Assembly (NCBI GenBank): GCA_028768545.1
Contig: CP054838.1
Span: 2,039,501-2,103,500 of the forward strand
Direction of reading: 5' to 3'
DNA: 64,000 bases
Source: Desulfobacter sp.
Lineage (GTDB): Bacteria; Desulfobacterota; Desulfobacteria; Desulfobacterales; Desulfobacteraceae
Below the pieces are notes generated by a model. It was not told the DNA's origin and did not search any database. It worked only from the letters and a program-made list of their open reading frames with translations. The position numbers and the translations under genes are program-made. Below, one piece after another: positions 1-9,106 of this stretch (its first letter is position 1; the number at the start of each line of letters is the position of its first letter).

Positions 1-483
1 GGACAGCCCGGTGAAATATGCGGCAAAGGCCCCCATGCCATGATCATGTACTTTAAGGAGCCGGATAAGACGGAAGAGGCCATGGCAGGGGGATGGTTTC
101 ATTCCGGAGACATCGGTATTGAGGACGAAGACCGGTACATCTCGGTGGTGGACCGGAAAAAAGATATGATAAAGACCGGAGGGGAGAATGTCTCCACTCG
201 GGAGGTGGAAGAGGCCATCTACCTGGACAAACGGGTGGAGGAGACCGCTGTCATCGGCCTTTCCCATGCAAAATGGGTGGAGGCAGTGGCTGCGGTTGTG
301 GTTCCCAGGCAGGGAGAAAAAATCCTTGAGCAGGAAATCATCGACCTGTGCAGGGAACAGCTGGCTCTGTTCAAGGTCCCCAAAAAAGTGATCATTGCTG
401 ACGCCCTGCCCAAAACACCCACTGGCAAAATCCTGAAACGGAATATGAGGGAGGAATACAAACACCTGTTCTCGGAAACCTAG
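1..483 (+). CDS. Acyl-CoA synthetase (AMP-binding family), C-terminal part only
   Basis: The reading frame is open from base 1, so the gene starts before the window. The visible part is the C-terminal portion of an ANL-superfamily ligase, which activates a carboxylic acid to acyl-AMP and then acyl-CoA in the cytoplasm. Seen: the GWFHSGDIG motif, the hinge/A8 region DRKKDMIKTGGENVS, and the A10 motif PKTPTGKILKR that carries the catalytic lysine. It ends normally at a TAG stop, and no partner gene follows closely. The substrate cannot be judged from the tail alone. Confidence 0.9.
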   Translation, partial: GQPGEICGKGPHAMIMYFKEPDKTEEAMAGGWFHSGDIGIEDEDRYISVVDRKKDMIKTGGENVSTREVEEAIYLDKRVEETAVIGLSHAKWVEAVAAVVVPRQGEKILEQEIIDLCREQLALFKVPKKVIIADALPKTPTGKILKRNMREEYKHLFSET

Positions 484-666
484 TGACAGGTCCTTAGCTG
501 TTTAAGCCGTCGCCCCCGGGGCGGCGGCTGTGTAGCAGGGAGGAGCAAACGCAGGCAACAAAGAAGATGGTATTTTGATGATGGATTAGGGTTTCATCAT
601 GGCTTGAACCTTCCTGGATTCTGGTCTATGATAAAATATCTTAGGTTCATGAAAAAATAACCTCTA

Positions 667-1562
667 ATGAATATGATACTCTTTGGAAAAACGATGGTCG
701 CTAAAATTCTGACACTTATCTGCACGGTTATGATCATCCTTGTTTCTCCTGTACGTGCCGAGATGGTCATCACCTACCGGGCCCAGGAGAGTTCTACAGA
801 CAAACGGTATGACTATGATACGGCCCTGTTGGAACTGGCCATGGAAAAAACAAGGCCCACCCATGGTCCATACAGTCTAAGGCCCAGTCCGGAGATGAAT
901 TTTCCCAGGGCCAAATCCGTGATCAGGAACAATCATTACGGAAATTTTTTTGCAAAACTCAGTTATGAAGATAAGTACAAAGAAACCATGGATATGGATT
1001 TTGTAAAATTTCCGGTTGACCTGGGTATTGTCGGATATCGAATCTTTTTTGTCAGTGAACAGACCCGAAAAAAACTGTCCGCCGTGACCACCCTGGATAT
1101 GCTCAAAACCTTTACCATGGGCCAGGGGGCCGGCTGGACAGATGTGGGAATTCTCAGGGCCGGGGGATTCAAGGTTGTAGCGGTTCCCACCTATGAAAGC
1201 CTTTTTAGAATGGTGGCCTGGAATCGGTTTGACCTGCTGCCCAGGGGGGCCAATGAAATCTTAGATGAATATGAATCCCATAAACAGATTAAAGATTTCA
1301 CCTATGACACAAGTCTCTGCCTGGCCTATCCCCTCGGTTCTTTTATACCCACCCGTCCAACCAAAGGGCCATTGAGAGGGTGACCGCAGGATTAATGCGG
1401 GGATATGAAGATGGATCCGTACAAAAATTATGGCAGACCCATTATCAAAAGAGTATTGAGTTTGTGAAACTCCATAACCGGAAAATGATCAGGATTCCAA
1501 ATCCTCGTATCAAAAATATTGGATTTGATTTTCAGCGGTTCTTTTTTACTCCGGATCATTAA
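667..1562 (+). pseudogene. Periplasmic solute-binding-like protein, frameshifted
   Basis: The first frame encodes an N-terminal signal-like hydrophobic segment (ILTLICTVMIILVSPVRA) and a small-molecule-binding-like body resembling family 3 solute-binding proteins. It ends at 1383. The continuation lies in another frame (about 1335-1562) and reads on smoothly as FFYTHPSNQRAIERVTAG, then a typical C-terminal helix region. One missing base near 1330-1336 (a C/T-rich run) would join them. The total of 896 bases becomes 897, giving 298 residues, after restoring one base. No transport permease genes are adjacent. It may be a true lesion or a sequencing error; it is the only broken gene in the first 20 kb. 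Confidence 0.7.
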
Positions 1563-1640
1563 AATCAGTTGAGAATTCTTAGGCTCCCGTTCAGAATACA
1601 ACCTCCCAGATCTCTAATCTTTTGAATCATTTTCGTCGTT

Positions 1641-1672
1641 GGGTGGCTGGGCACATATGCTCCCCGCCACCC
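1641..1672. terminator. Hairpin between convergent genes
   Basis: A 7-bp GC-rich stem (GGGTGGC at 1641-1647 with GCCACCC at 1666-1672), extendable by three weaker pairs. It lies between the ends of two convergent genes. No clear T tract follows on either strand, so its role as a terminator is uncertain. Confidence 0.4.
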
Positions 1673-1802
1673 GACTTGAATACGATTAAAAATCCTAAGC
1701 CATATTTTGTAATATTTTAATTCAACCGTGACTTAATTTAAGGCCGGTTTTAAATGGTTTGCAATGCCCTTGTGTCTTTTTTTAGATCGATATTTTTGGC
1801 GG

Positions 1803-3032
1803 TTAGGCTTTTTTTTGTACCAGTGTGAATACGGTGATTTCAGAGGGCGCGCCAATCCTTAAAGGGGGGCCCCAATAACCGGTTCCCCGGCTGACATAAA
1901 TCTGTGTATGGCCATGGGTGTGAAGGCCTTTGACATAGGGCTGATCCAGGGGGACCAGGTAGTTCCAGGGGATATACTGCCCGCCGTGGGTATGGCCGGT
2001 GATCAGCAGGTCCGCGCCTGCCGCCTCGGCCTGAAAAATGCTTTTGGGCTGGTGGGCCAGCATGATTTTGGTTAAATTTTCAGGTACGGAGGCCAGGGCG
2101 GCTTTGGGGCTGGAGGCGTGAAGGGGAACAATCTGCCCGGCCCTGTAATCGGTAACCCCGGACAGGGAAATTTGAGCCCCGTTACGGTGGATCATCCGGT
2201 TTTCGTTGAGCAATGACGTAAATCCCAAAGCGTTTATTTCTGCCAGCCAGGATTCAACCCCGGAATAGTACTCATGGTTGCCGGTAACAAAAAATTTGCC
2301 AAACCCTGCTTTAAGGGCGGCCAGGGGCGCTGTCTCAGAGCGTAAATCCTTTACATGTCCGTCTGCCAGATCGCCTGTCAATACGATCATGTCAGCGTTT
2401 TGATCGTTGGCTTTATCCACAACCGCTTTCACATAATCGCGCCTGATGGTCATGCTCACATGGATATCCGTGAGCTGAAGGATTTTAAACCCTTCAAATT
2501 CAGGGGGCAGACTGTCCAGAACAACTTGGATATCCACAACCCTGGGGATTTGTCTTGCATGGCCAACACCATAACCGGTTAGGGATCCTGTGGCCCCTAA
2601 GAGGGCAAGATTGGTGGTGTTGACCAGGAACAGGCGTTTGGATGAATCCTTTGGGGCAAGATTTTTTACACGGGTAAAAGAGGGGGGCAGGGCAGATGAA
2701 AACTTCAAGGCCGATAATTGTTTGATACTCGTTGTAATACTTTTGAAGATAAAAAACAGGCTGTCCCTCAACAGGATGGCCGCAAAGGTCAGGGTGAAAA
2801 ATCCGAATGAGACATATGCGAACCAGGACAAGGGGATGGAGACAGGGCTGTCAGGGGTATTGAAACGGAAAAAGACGGCAATGGGAAGGGCCAGATAGCA
2901 AATGGATAGAAGAGCCCAGAGCAGGGCCTTCAGCCTGGGATTCACCCGGGCAGGCCTGATGACCCTTATCCCGAACAGCCCGTATATCAATGTTAATGCC
3001 AGGATGGCAGCTATAAAAAAATACATAATCAT
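1803..3032 (-). CDS. Membrane-anchored metallophosphoesterase (YaeI-like)
   Basis: A 409-residue protein. The first ~110 residues hold several hydrophobic segments (MYFFIAAILALTLIYG onward). The C-terminal ~270 residues form a calcineurin-like phosphoesterase domain. Metal-binding motifs are visible in order: TDIH, TGDLAD, GNHEYY and GHTHGGQ. Relatives act on phospholipid headgroups or nucleotides at the membrane; the substrate here is unknown. The first two ATG codons are two codons apart and cannot be separated. It is convergent with the upstream gene and divergent from the YkgJ-type gene at 3199. Confidence 0.88.
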   Translation of the reverse strand: MIMYFFIAAILALTLIYGLFGIRVIRPARVNPRLKALLWALLSICYLALPIAVFFRFNTPDSPVSIPLSWFAYVSFGFFTLTFAAILLRDSLFFIFKSITTSIKQLSALKFSSALPPSFTRVKNLAPKDSSKRLFLVNTTNLALLGATGSLTGYGVGHARQIPRVVDIQVVLDSLPPEFEGFKILQLTDIHVSMTIRRDYVKAVVDKANDQNADMIVLTGDLADGHVKDLRSETAPLAALKAGFGKFFVTGNHEYYSGVESWLAEINALGFTSLLNENRMIHRNGAQISLSGVTDYRAGQIVPLHASSPKAALASVPENLTKIMLAHQPKSIFQAEAAGADLLITGHTHGGQYIPWNYLVPLDQPYVKGLHTHGHTQIYVSRGTGYWGPPLRIGAPSEITVFTLVQKKA

Positions 3033-3198
3033 CTTATTGTTTAGTTGTTGTTTTTACTATTATAGAGGTTTAATGGTCTGTCTACAATACCCCGGAGTTA
3101 TTCCAACGAACTGATCAAAACATTTAACAGGGTCCCGGGTGGTTGACTGGCCCTTGAAATTATAATAGATGAAAAGGGCAATAGGAGGATGAACACGA

Positions 3199-3927
3199 AT
3201 GGATGCAAAAAATTTAATCAAGATTCTTGACCGGATGTACAAGATATTTGAACGGGCCATGGCGGGGTTTTCCCTGGACTGCCGAAAGGGATGTTCAGAC
3301 TGCTGTACCTGTAACGTGACGGCCACCCGTCTGGAAACCGCATATTTTTTTTCCCGATTGACCCGGGATGAGGCTGAAACGGTAAGGGCCCGATTGGGAA
3401 AAGGGCTGCCGTCCAAAAGATATCGTCCCCGGCTGACAACCAACGGGTTTGCCTCAGCCTGTGTTCTTGGAAAAGAGGTTGAGAAGGAACAAAATGATCC
3501 AGACTGGGGAAGATGTCCCCTGATCGAAGACCGGCAGTGTACGGTATATGATGCAAGGCCCTTTGGCTGCCGGAGCATGGTCTCTGAAATTGCCTGCACA
3601 AAAAATGGATATGCCAGCATGCCGCCTTTGGCCCTGACCATCAGCAATATCTTTCTCCAGTATATTGAGCACCTGGATGCATCTTGGTTTTCAGGCAATT
3701 TCTTTGATATGCTCGAATTTTATCTGGATGGGGAAAACAAAGGGGCGGCAATGGATGATTTTTCCGGGTATTTGTCCCTTGAAAATATACAAGGGTATGA
3801 TAATACAGGGGTATTCATCAAACATTGCAAAATTCCGGCTTTGATGATTCCCCCTGGGCACAGGAAAAAAATGGCTCCCATTCTTCAGGAGATCACAGCT
3901 CTGATGCCAGGGGAGGCCTTGACTTGA
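3199..3927 (+). CDS. YkgJ-family cysteine cluster (Fe/Zn-chelating) protein
   Basis: A 242-residue protein with the family's cysteine signature near residue 33 (CRKGCSDCCTCNV). Further cysteines follow at CPLIEDRQCTVYDARPFGCR, the usual second half of the putative metal-binding site. The function of the family is not established. An AGGAGG about 10 bases before the ATG at 3199 supports this start. Codon use and composition match the neighbouring core genes. It is followed 67 bases later by the purH genes, but co-transcription is not proven. Confidence 0.82.
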   Translation: MDAKNLIKILDRMYKIFERAMAGFSLDCRKGCSDCCTCNVTATRLETAYFFSRLTRDEAETVRARLGKGLPSKRYRPRLTTNGFASACVLGKEVEKEQNDPDWGRCPLIEDRQCTVYDARPFGCRSMVSEIACTKNGYASMPPLALTISNIFLQYIEHLDASWFSGNFFDMLEFYLDGENKGAAMDDFSGYLSLENIQGYDNTGVFIKHCKIPALMIPPGHRKKMAPILQEITALMPGEALT

Positions 3928-3994
3928 ACCCCTTTGATAGTTTAAGTTTCAGCCCCATAAAAATTGACAACCCCCATTAATATAAGGATAGATC

Positions 3995-4678
3995 ATGGGA
4001 AAGAATGTGGTAGATAAAATTGACAATAAGGTAAAAATAAACACCATGCTGGTGAGTGTCTCAGACAAAACCGGTCTTGAGACCTTTATTCCGGGGATGC
4101 TTGAAAAGAATCCCGATCTTCTGATCCTGTCCACCGGAGGCACCTATGCACGGCTAAAGGAGATCTTAACGGAAAAGGCTAAGACCTGTCTTAAACAGGT
4201 GTCCGAATATACAGGCCAGCCCGAAACCCAGGGGGGACTCGTGAAAACCCTTGATTTCAAAATTTACCTGGGCCTGCTCACCGAGACCTATAATCCGGCC
4301 CACCAGGATGATTTGAAGCGGACCCAGGCAAAAGCCATTGACATGGTGGTGGTGAATCTTTATCCCTTCAGCCAGACCATTGCCCAGGAGGGCGTGAGTG
4401 TTGAAAATGCCCGGGGCAATATTGATATTGGCGGACCCACCATGATCCGGGCCTCTGCCAAGAATTTCATCCGGGTGGCCTCGGTGGTGGATCCCTCTTC
4501 CTACCAGGGTATCCTGGACAAGGTCAGCGACCAGGACGGGGCGCTTACCCTTTCAGACCGGTATGAATTGTCCCAAAAAGCATTTGAGCATACTGCCCTT
4601 TACGACAGGACCATTGCCGACTACCTGGGCAGTCAGACCATGTCCCGGGTCCAATCATCTTATTCAACAGGAGAATAA
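3995..4678 (+). CDS. purH: IMP cyclohydrolase (stand-alone N-terminal PurH domain)
   Basis: A 227-residue protein matching the MGS-like N-terminal half of PurH, which closes FAICAR to IMP in the last step of de novo purine synthesis. Seen: LVSVSDKTGLE near the N-terminus, LSTGGT, VVNLYPF, and the NIDIGGPTMIRASAKN block. In most bacteria this domain is fused to AICAR transformylase (about 520 residues in total); here it ends at a TAA and the transformylase is a separate gene 3 bases downstream. The start is supported by AAGGA about 9 bases upstream. Confidence 0.9.
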   Translation: MGKNVVDKIDNKVKINTMLVSVSDKTGLETFIPGMLEKNPDLLILSTGGTYARLKEILTEKAKTCLKQVSEYTGQPETQGGLVKTLDFKIYLGLLTETYNPAHQDDLKRTQAKAIDMVVVNLYPFSQTIAQEGVSVENARGNIDIGGPTMIRASAKNFIRVASVVDPSSYQGILDKVSDQDGALTLSDRYELSQKAFEHTALYDRTIADYLGSQTMSRVQSSYSTGE

Positions 4679-4681
4679 ACG

Positions 4682-5932
4682 ATGTCCAAAGATTTAAAGC
4701 AGATGTATAAAACCATTATGGATGACCATTTTACCCCGGCAATGGAAATTTCCTTTGTGGACGGGGACAACCGCCAGACCTTGTTTTATGAAAAAGTCTC
4801 CTGGGTCATTGAAGGGGTTAAAAAGGGGTTGCGCTACGGAGAAAATCCGGGCCAGGAAGCAGCCCTTTACAGATTGGTCAACGGCAATCTGGCCCTGGGA
4901 GATGCAAAGACCATCACGCCGGGCAAATATCTGGTCTCAGACATTGAACTGCTTCAGTCAGGCAAGCATCCGGGCAAGACCAACCTTATGGATGCGGACA
5001 ATTCCCTGAATATTCTCAGGTATTTTACCGACACCTCCTGCGCCGTGATCGTAAAACATAATAACCCCTGTGGTGCTGCCCGGGCAGATAGCCTGGAACA
5101 GGCCTATGCCAATGCATACATGGCAGACCGTGTGGCGGCCTTTGGGGGATGCATTGCCCTGAACAAGGCCGTGGACAAGGCCACCGCCGAAGCCATTGCC
5201 ACCCAGTACGCAGAAGTTGTGGTGGCCCCGGAATTTGAAGACGGGGTGATCGATATCCTGGGGGCAAGGAAAAATTTAAGGGTGATCCGGATCAATGCCA
5301 TGGACAAGCTTCAGTCCTTTATCGGAGACCGGGTGGTTGATTTTAAAAGCCTCATGGACGGCGGACTTGTGGCCCAATGGTCATTTGTTCCCTCAACCCT
5401 CAAAAAAGAGGATCTCGCCCTGGCCGCCACCGAGTACAAAGGGGAGCAGTTCAAGGTAAAACGCGCCCCCACCGCACAGGAGTATGAGGACATGCTCTTT
5501 GGCTGGCTGGTGGAATCAGGGATTACCTCCAATTCGGTGATCTATGTCAAAGACAATTGCACCGTGGGCATCGGCACAGGGGAGCAGGACCGGGTTGGCG
5601 TGGCGGAAATCGCCGTGGACAAGGCCTATAGAAAGTTGTGCGACCGGTATTGCTTTGAGCGCCACGGAATCGGCTTTGCCGAGATGACAGACCAGGACAA
5701 GCGGTCCGAGATCGAGGCGGATGTGGCCGAGGTCAAGGGCGGTCTGATCGGGTCCGCCATGGTCTCTGATGCCTTTTTCCCCTTTAGGGACGGCATTGAT
5801 GTGGGATTGGAACAAGGCGTAAAGGCCGTGATTCAGCCGGGCGGCTCTTTGAACGACTATCAGTCCATTGAGGCCTGTAACCAAAATGATGCCACCATGG
5901 TGTATACGGGGCAGAGAAGCTTCAAACATTGA
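4682..5932 (+). CDS. purH: AICAR formyltransferase (stand-alone, extended PurH C-terminal domain)
   Basis: A 416-residue protein that transfers a formyl group from 10-formyl-THF to AICAR. Seen: LRYGENPGQEAALYR, VIVKHNNPCGAARA (catalytic Lys-His region), AFGGCIALN and the C-terminal VIQPGGSLND. It is about 90 residues longer than the C-terminal half of a fused PurH. Its own AGGAG lies 8 bases before the ATG. It is in the same frame as the upstream cyclohydrolase with only a TAA, one further codon and the ATG between them. The ribosome-binding site and the extra length support a real two-gene arrangement rather than a nonsense mutation. Confidence 0.9.
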   Translation: MSKDLKQMYKTIMDDHFTPAMEISFVDGDNRQTLFYEKVSWVIEGVKKGLRYGENPGQEAALYRLVNGNLALGDAKTITPGKYLVSDIELLQSGKHPGKTNLMDADNSLNILRYFTDTSCAVIVKHNNPCGAARADSLEQAYANAYMADRVAAFGGCIALNKAVDKATAEAIATQYAEVVVAPEFEDGVIDILGARKNLRVIRINAMDKLQSFIGDRVVDFKSLMDGGLVAQWSFVPSTLKKEDLALAATEYKGEQFKVKRAPTAQEYEDMLFGWLVESGITSNSVIYVKDNCTVGIGTGEQDRVGVAEIAVDKAYRKLCDRYCFERHGIGFAEMTDQDKRSEIEADVAEVKGGLIGSAMVSDAFFPFRDGIDVGLEQGVKAVIQPGGSLNDYQSIEACNQNDATMVYTGQRSFKH

Positions 5933-5953
5933 TTGCCCGATGAATCATTGACG

Positions 5954-5989
5954 AAATGCCGGGGCCGGTTAACGGTTCCGGCATTTTTT
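5954..5989 (+). terminator. Intrinsic terminator after purH genes
   Basis: A 9-bp stem (AAATGCCGG at 5954-5962, CCGGCATTT at 5978-5986) runs into six T residues. It lies just downstream of the AICAR formyltransferase stop codon. Confidence 0.85.
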
Positions 5990-6038
5990 GTTTTGACAAA
6001 AAAACTGATCGGCACAGGCCTTTTGTCAGGGATCAATC

Positions 6039-6116
6039 ATTCGCCCGCATATTTTACGAAATGACTATCCAGCCTCCTCAAATCCGCAGCTTCTGACCTT
6101 CAGGTTATGAAATATT
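6039..6116. repeat. Intergenic dispersed repeat, short form
   Basis: About 78 bases whose reverse complement matches the two ends of a longer intergenic sequence at 33711-33942. Shared pieces are ATATTTCATAACCTGAAGG near one end and AAATATGCGGG near the other. Neither copy is inside a gene. Confidence 0.6.
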
Positions 6117-6120
6117 TTGC

Positions 6121-6519
6121 TTAGTGGTCAGCGTATCCAAAAGAGATGAGCCATGTCTTTGCATGGTCCAAAGAGTCAAAGATCCTGGCCTCATATGCAC
6201 GGATGTCTTTAAATACTTTTTCAGCCTGCCATTTTTGAATCTCAGAGGCCCCGGTCACATAGGCATGGTGGGTCAGGTGGTTTTTCCTTGGGGTGTTGAG
6301 CAGTTTGCCGATCATTTTTTCGACTTCCGGGGTGCCCAGCTGCCAGGCCCGCGCGTCATGGAGAATTGCCCAGGGTTTATTTTGATAATGCTCTAAAATG
6401 ATCTGTTTTGCGTCTGTTGCAAAATCAAGGGCCACCCGGCCATCCCAGGAAAGGAAGGATTCCACATATAAGAGGGTATCATAGGGGGTAAACGTATAAA
6501 AATTGGTTTTTATTTTCAT
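6121..6519 (-). CDS. Small hypothetical protein, possibly SpoIIAA/STAS-like
   Basis: About 132 residues from the ATG at 6519 (MKIKTNFYTF). The frame extends upstream only to a TTG. No signal peptide or membrane segment is seen. The pattern of a mixed alpha/beta small domain, with HDARAWQLGTPEVEKM in the middle, resembles SpoIIAA-like/STAS proteins of unknown role, but the match is by impression only. It stands alone and is divergent from icd, whose start is about 200 bases away. Confidence 0.55.
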   Translation of the reverse strand: MKIKTNFYTFTPYDTLLYVESFLSWDGRVALDFATDAKQIILEHYQNKPWAILHDARAWQLGTPEVEKMIGKLLNTPRKNHLTHHAYVTGASEIQKWQAEKVFKDIRAYEARIFDSLDHAKTWLISFGYADH

Positions 6520-6726
6520 ACCCTTATTTTTACCATTGAATGCTGAGGGGTGCAACCTTGGGGTGAATATTGCCCGGGTGACCCTGTTTTTTTATGGGAG
6601 GTCTGGCAAATCCCTTGGGTTTTATGCTAACCTGTTTTTTCCCATAAAAAGGAGTGTTCAAGTAAAATTGGACCGACAGGATCGGCTGCTGGCCTGTTGA
6701 TTTTATTAAAAGAAAAGGAATTATAC

Positions 6727-8958
6727 ATGTCAATACCTTCCATTGTTTACACCGTCACGGATGAAGCCCCGGCACTGGCCACCCGTTCTTTTCTGCCCAT
6801 TGTAAAATCTTTTACCGCCCCAGCCGGTATTGTGGTGGAGACCCGGGATATTTCTCTTGCCAGCCGTATCCTGGCCAATTTTTCCCATTGCCTTGAACCC
6901 GACCGGAGAATGGAAGACCATCTGACATATCTTGGAGAACTGGCAGGACAGCCCCATGCCAATATCATCAAATTGCCCAATATTTCAGCCTCAGTTCCCC
7001 AGCTCAAAGCCGCCATTATCGAACTGAAATCCCAGGGGTATGATCTGCCTGATTATCCTGAAACGCCTGAAACAGACCAAGAAAAAAAAATCCAGGCCCA
7101 ATATGGGAAGGTCCTTGGGTCTGCGGTCAATCCGGTACTCAGGGAGGGGAATTCAGACCGCCGGGTGGCAGCGGCGGTCAAGGCCTTTGCCAGAGAAAAC
7201 CCCCATGCCATGGGGCCATGGTCAAAATCGTCTAAATCCCATGTGGCCCATATGGACGCAGGGGATTTTTACGGCTCGGAAAGTTCTGCTGTCATGGAAG
7301 AGGCCGGCCCGGTTAAGATCACCTTTGTGGATGATCAGAAAAATAAGACCCTGCTTCGGGACTCGCTTGACCTTGAAAAAGGCGAGGTTATTGACGGGGC
7401 GGTGATGAACCTCAGGGCATTGAAACAATTTTTTGAAACCCAGATTTCAGATGCCAAGGACCAGGATCTGCTTCTTTCGCTTCATTTGAAAGCCACCATG
7501 ATGAAGGTCTCAGATCCCTATATATTCGGCCAGGCTGTTCAGGTGTATTACAAGGAGCTGTTTGAAAAGCATCAGGGGCTGTTTGAAAAAATCGGTGTGG
7601 ACCCGGCCAACGGACTCGGGGACGTATATACAAAGATTCAAACCCTTGATTCTCAAACACGGCAGACCGTTGAAGATGATATCAAGGCTGTGTACAAGAC
7701 TCGTCCGGCCCTGGCCATGGTGGATTCTGATAAGGGCATTACCAATCTCCATGTGCCAAGTGATGTGATCGTTGATGCGTCCATGCCGGCCTGCCTGAGA
7801 TCTTCGGGCAGGATGTGGGGACCCAGAGGAGAACTTGAGGATACCAAGGCCATGATTCCAGACCGGTCCTATGCCGGTATTTATGACCAGGTGTTTGAGT
7901 CTTGCAGAACCCACGGCGCCTTTGATGTCACCACCATGGGCAATGTGGCAAATGTGGGGCTGATGGCCAAAAAAGCCGAAGAATACGGGTCCCATGATAA
8001 AACTTTTATCATGGACAAGGCCGGGGTTGTTCAGGTGACCAACAGCGCGGGAATGCTTGTGTTTGAGCATCCCGTGGAAAAAGGGGATATCTGGCGCATG
8101 TGCCAGACCCAGGATGTGGCCATCAGGGACTGGGTCAGATTGGGCGTGAGCCGGGTTCGGGCCACAGGATCTGCCGGGGTGTTCTGGCTGGACAAGAACA
8201 GGGCCCATGACCTGTGTCTCATTGAAAAGGTCAAAGCGTATCTCAAAGACCATGATACCCGGGATCTTGATATCCAGATCCTTTCACCCTCCAATGCCAT
8301 GGCCTTTACCCTGGATCGGATCCGGGCGGGTCAGGATACCATATCCATCACCGGGAATGTGCTCAGGGATTATCTGACGGACCTTTTTCCCATTTTAGAG
8401 CTTGGCACCTCTGCCAAGATGCTATCCATTGTGCCCTTGCTTGCCGGTGGCGGTCTTTTTGAGACAGGTGCGGGCGGCTCCGCACCCAAGCATGTCCGGC
8501 AGTTCATCGATGAAAATCATCTGCGCTGGGATTCTCTGGGTGAGTTTTTGGCCCTGGCAGCCTCCCTTGAGGACCTGGGCAATAAAGAGGGGTGTTCCGG
8601 GGCCTTGGTATTGGCCAGAGCACTGGATCAGGCCAATACCCAATTTTTGATGAACAAACGCTCTCCGTCCAGAAAGGTGAACGAACTGGATAACCGGGGG
8701 GCGCATTTTTATCTGGCCCTTTACTGGGCACAGGCCTTGGCAGACCAGGAAAAAGACCGGAATCTTAAACAGATTTTTACGCCTGTGGCCCTGGCATTAT
8801 CGGAAAATAAAGAAAAAATTCTCAAAGAGTTGTTGTCAGTTCAGGGAAAACCCGTGGATTTGGGCGGATATTATCACCCCGATGAAAAGATTTTGGACTC
8901 AGTGATGCGGCCGTCCAATACCCTGAATCGAATTGTGGATCAATTGACGGGCTGTTAA
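6727..8958 (+). CDS. icd: NADP-dependent isocitrate dehydrogenase, monomeric type
   Basis: 743 residues, the size expected for the monomeric (about 80 kDa) Icd family. It oxidatively decarboxylates isocitrate to 2-oxoglutarate and makes NADPH. Family landmarks seen: [20 protein letters not shown] at the N-terminus, the GNSDRR motif, and [13 protein letters not shown]. The ATG at 6727 is preceded by AAAAGGAA; the frame extends to a TTG at 6697 but that extension is not family-like. Monomeric Icd is known from complete-oxidising sulfate reducers using an oxidative TCA cycle. It is a single gene with no obvious operon partner. Confidence 0.95.
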   Translation: MSIPSIVYTVTDEAPALATRSFLPIVKSFTAPAGIVVETRDISLASRILANFSHCLEPDRRMEDHLTYLGELAGQPHANIIKLPNISASVPQLKAAIIELKSQGYDLPDYPETPETDQEKKIQAQYGKVLGSAVNPVLREGNSDRRVAAAVKAFARENPHAMGPWSKSSKSHVAHMDAGDFYGSESSAVMEEAGPVKITFVDDQKNKTLLRDSLDLEKGEVIDGAVMNLRALKQFFETQISDAKDQDLLLSLHLKATMMKVSDPYIFGQAVQVYYKELFEKHQGLFEKIGVDPANGLGDVYTKIQTLDSQTRQTVEDDIKAVYKTRPALAMVDSDKGITNLHVPSDVIVDASMPACLRSSGRMWGPRGELEDTKAMIPDRSYAGIYDQVFESCRTHGAFDVTTMGNVANVGLMAKKAEEYGSHDKTFIMDKAGVVQVTNSAGMLVFEHPVEKGDIWRMCQTQDVAIRDWVRLGVSRVRATGSAGVFWLDKNRAHDLCLIEKVKAYLKDHDTRDLDIQILSPSNAMAFTLDRIRAGQDTISITGNVLRDYLTDLFPILELGTSAKMLSIVPLLAGGGLFETGAGGSAPKHVRQFIDENHLRWDSLGEFLALAASLEDLGNKEGCSGALVLARALDQANTQFLMNKRSPSRKVNELDNRGAHFYLALYWAQALADQEKDRNLKQIFTPVALALSENKEKILKELLSVQGKPVDLGGYYHPDEKILDSVMRPSNTLNRIVDQLTGC

Positions 8959-9106
8959 TTTTGTTTTTGCAAATCCGAGGTCCGGCCCCATGGCCTGTAA
9001 AGGCGTTCATGATTTATCAATTGGTCATCCCATAAATTTTTTTGCGTTTACGGGTCCAAGGCGATCTTCACTGCCCGGATGGGGTAACACTTCTGGTTGC
9101 AAAAAT

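Noticed and set aside
4676..4684. Stop codon between purH domains as a nonsense mutation
   Set aside because: The second gene has a strong ribosome-binding site and ATG, and the transformylase is longer than the fused type.
7510..8253. Long minus-strand frame (247 codons) opposite icd
   Set aside because: It is a shadow of icd; the icd frame carries clear family motifs and the shadow peptide does not.
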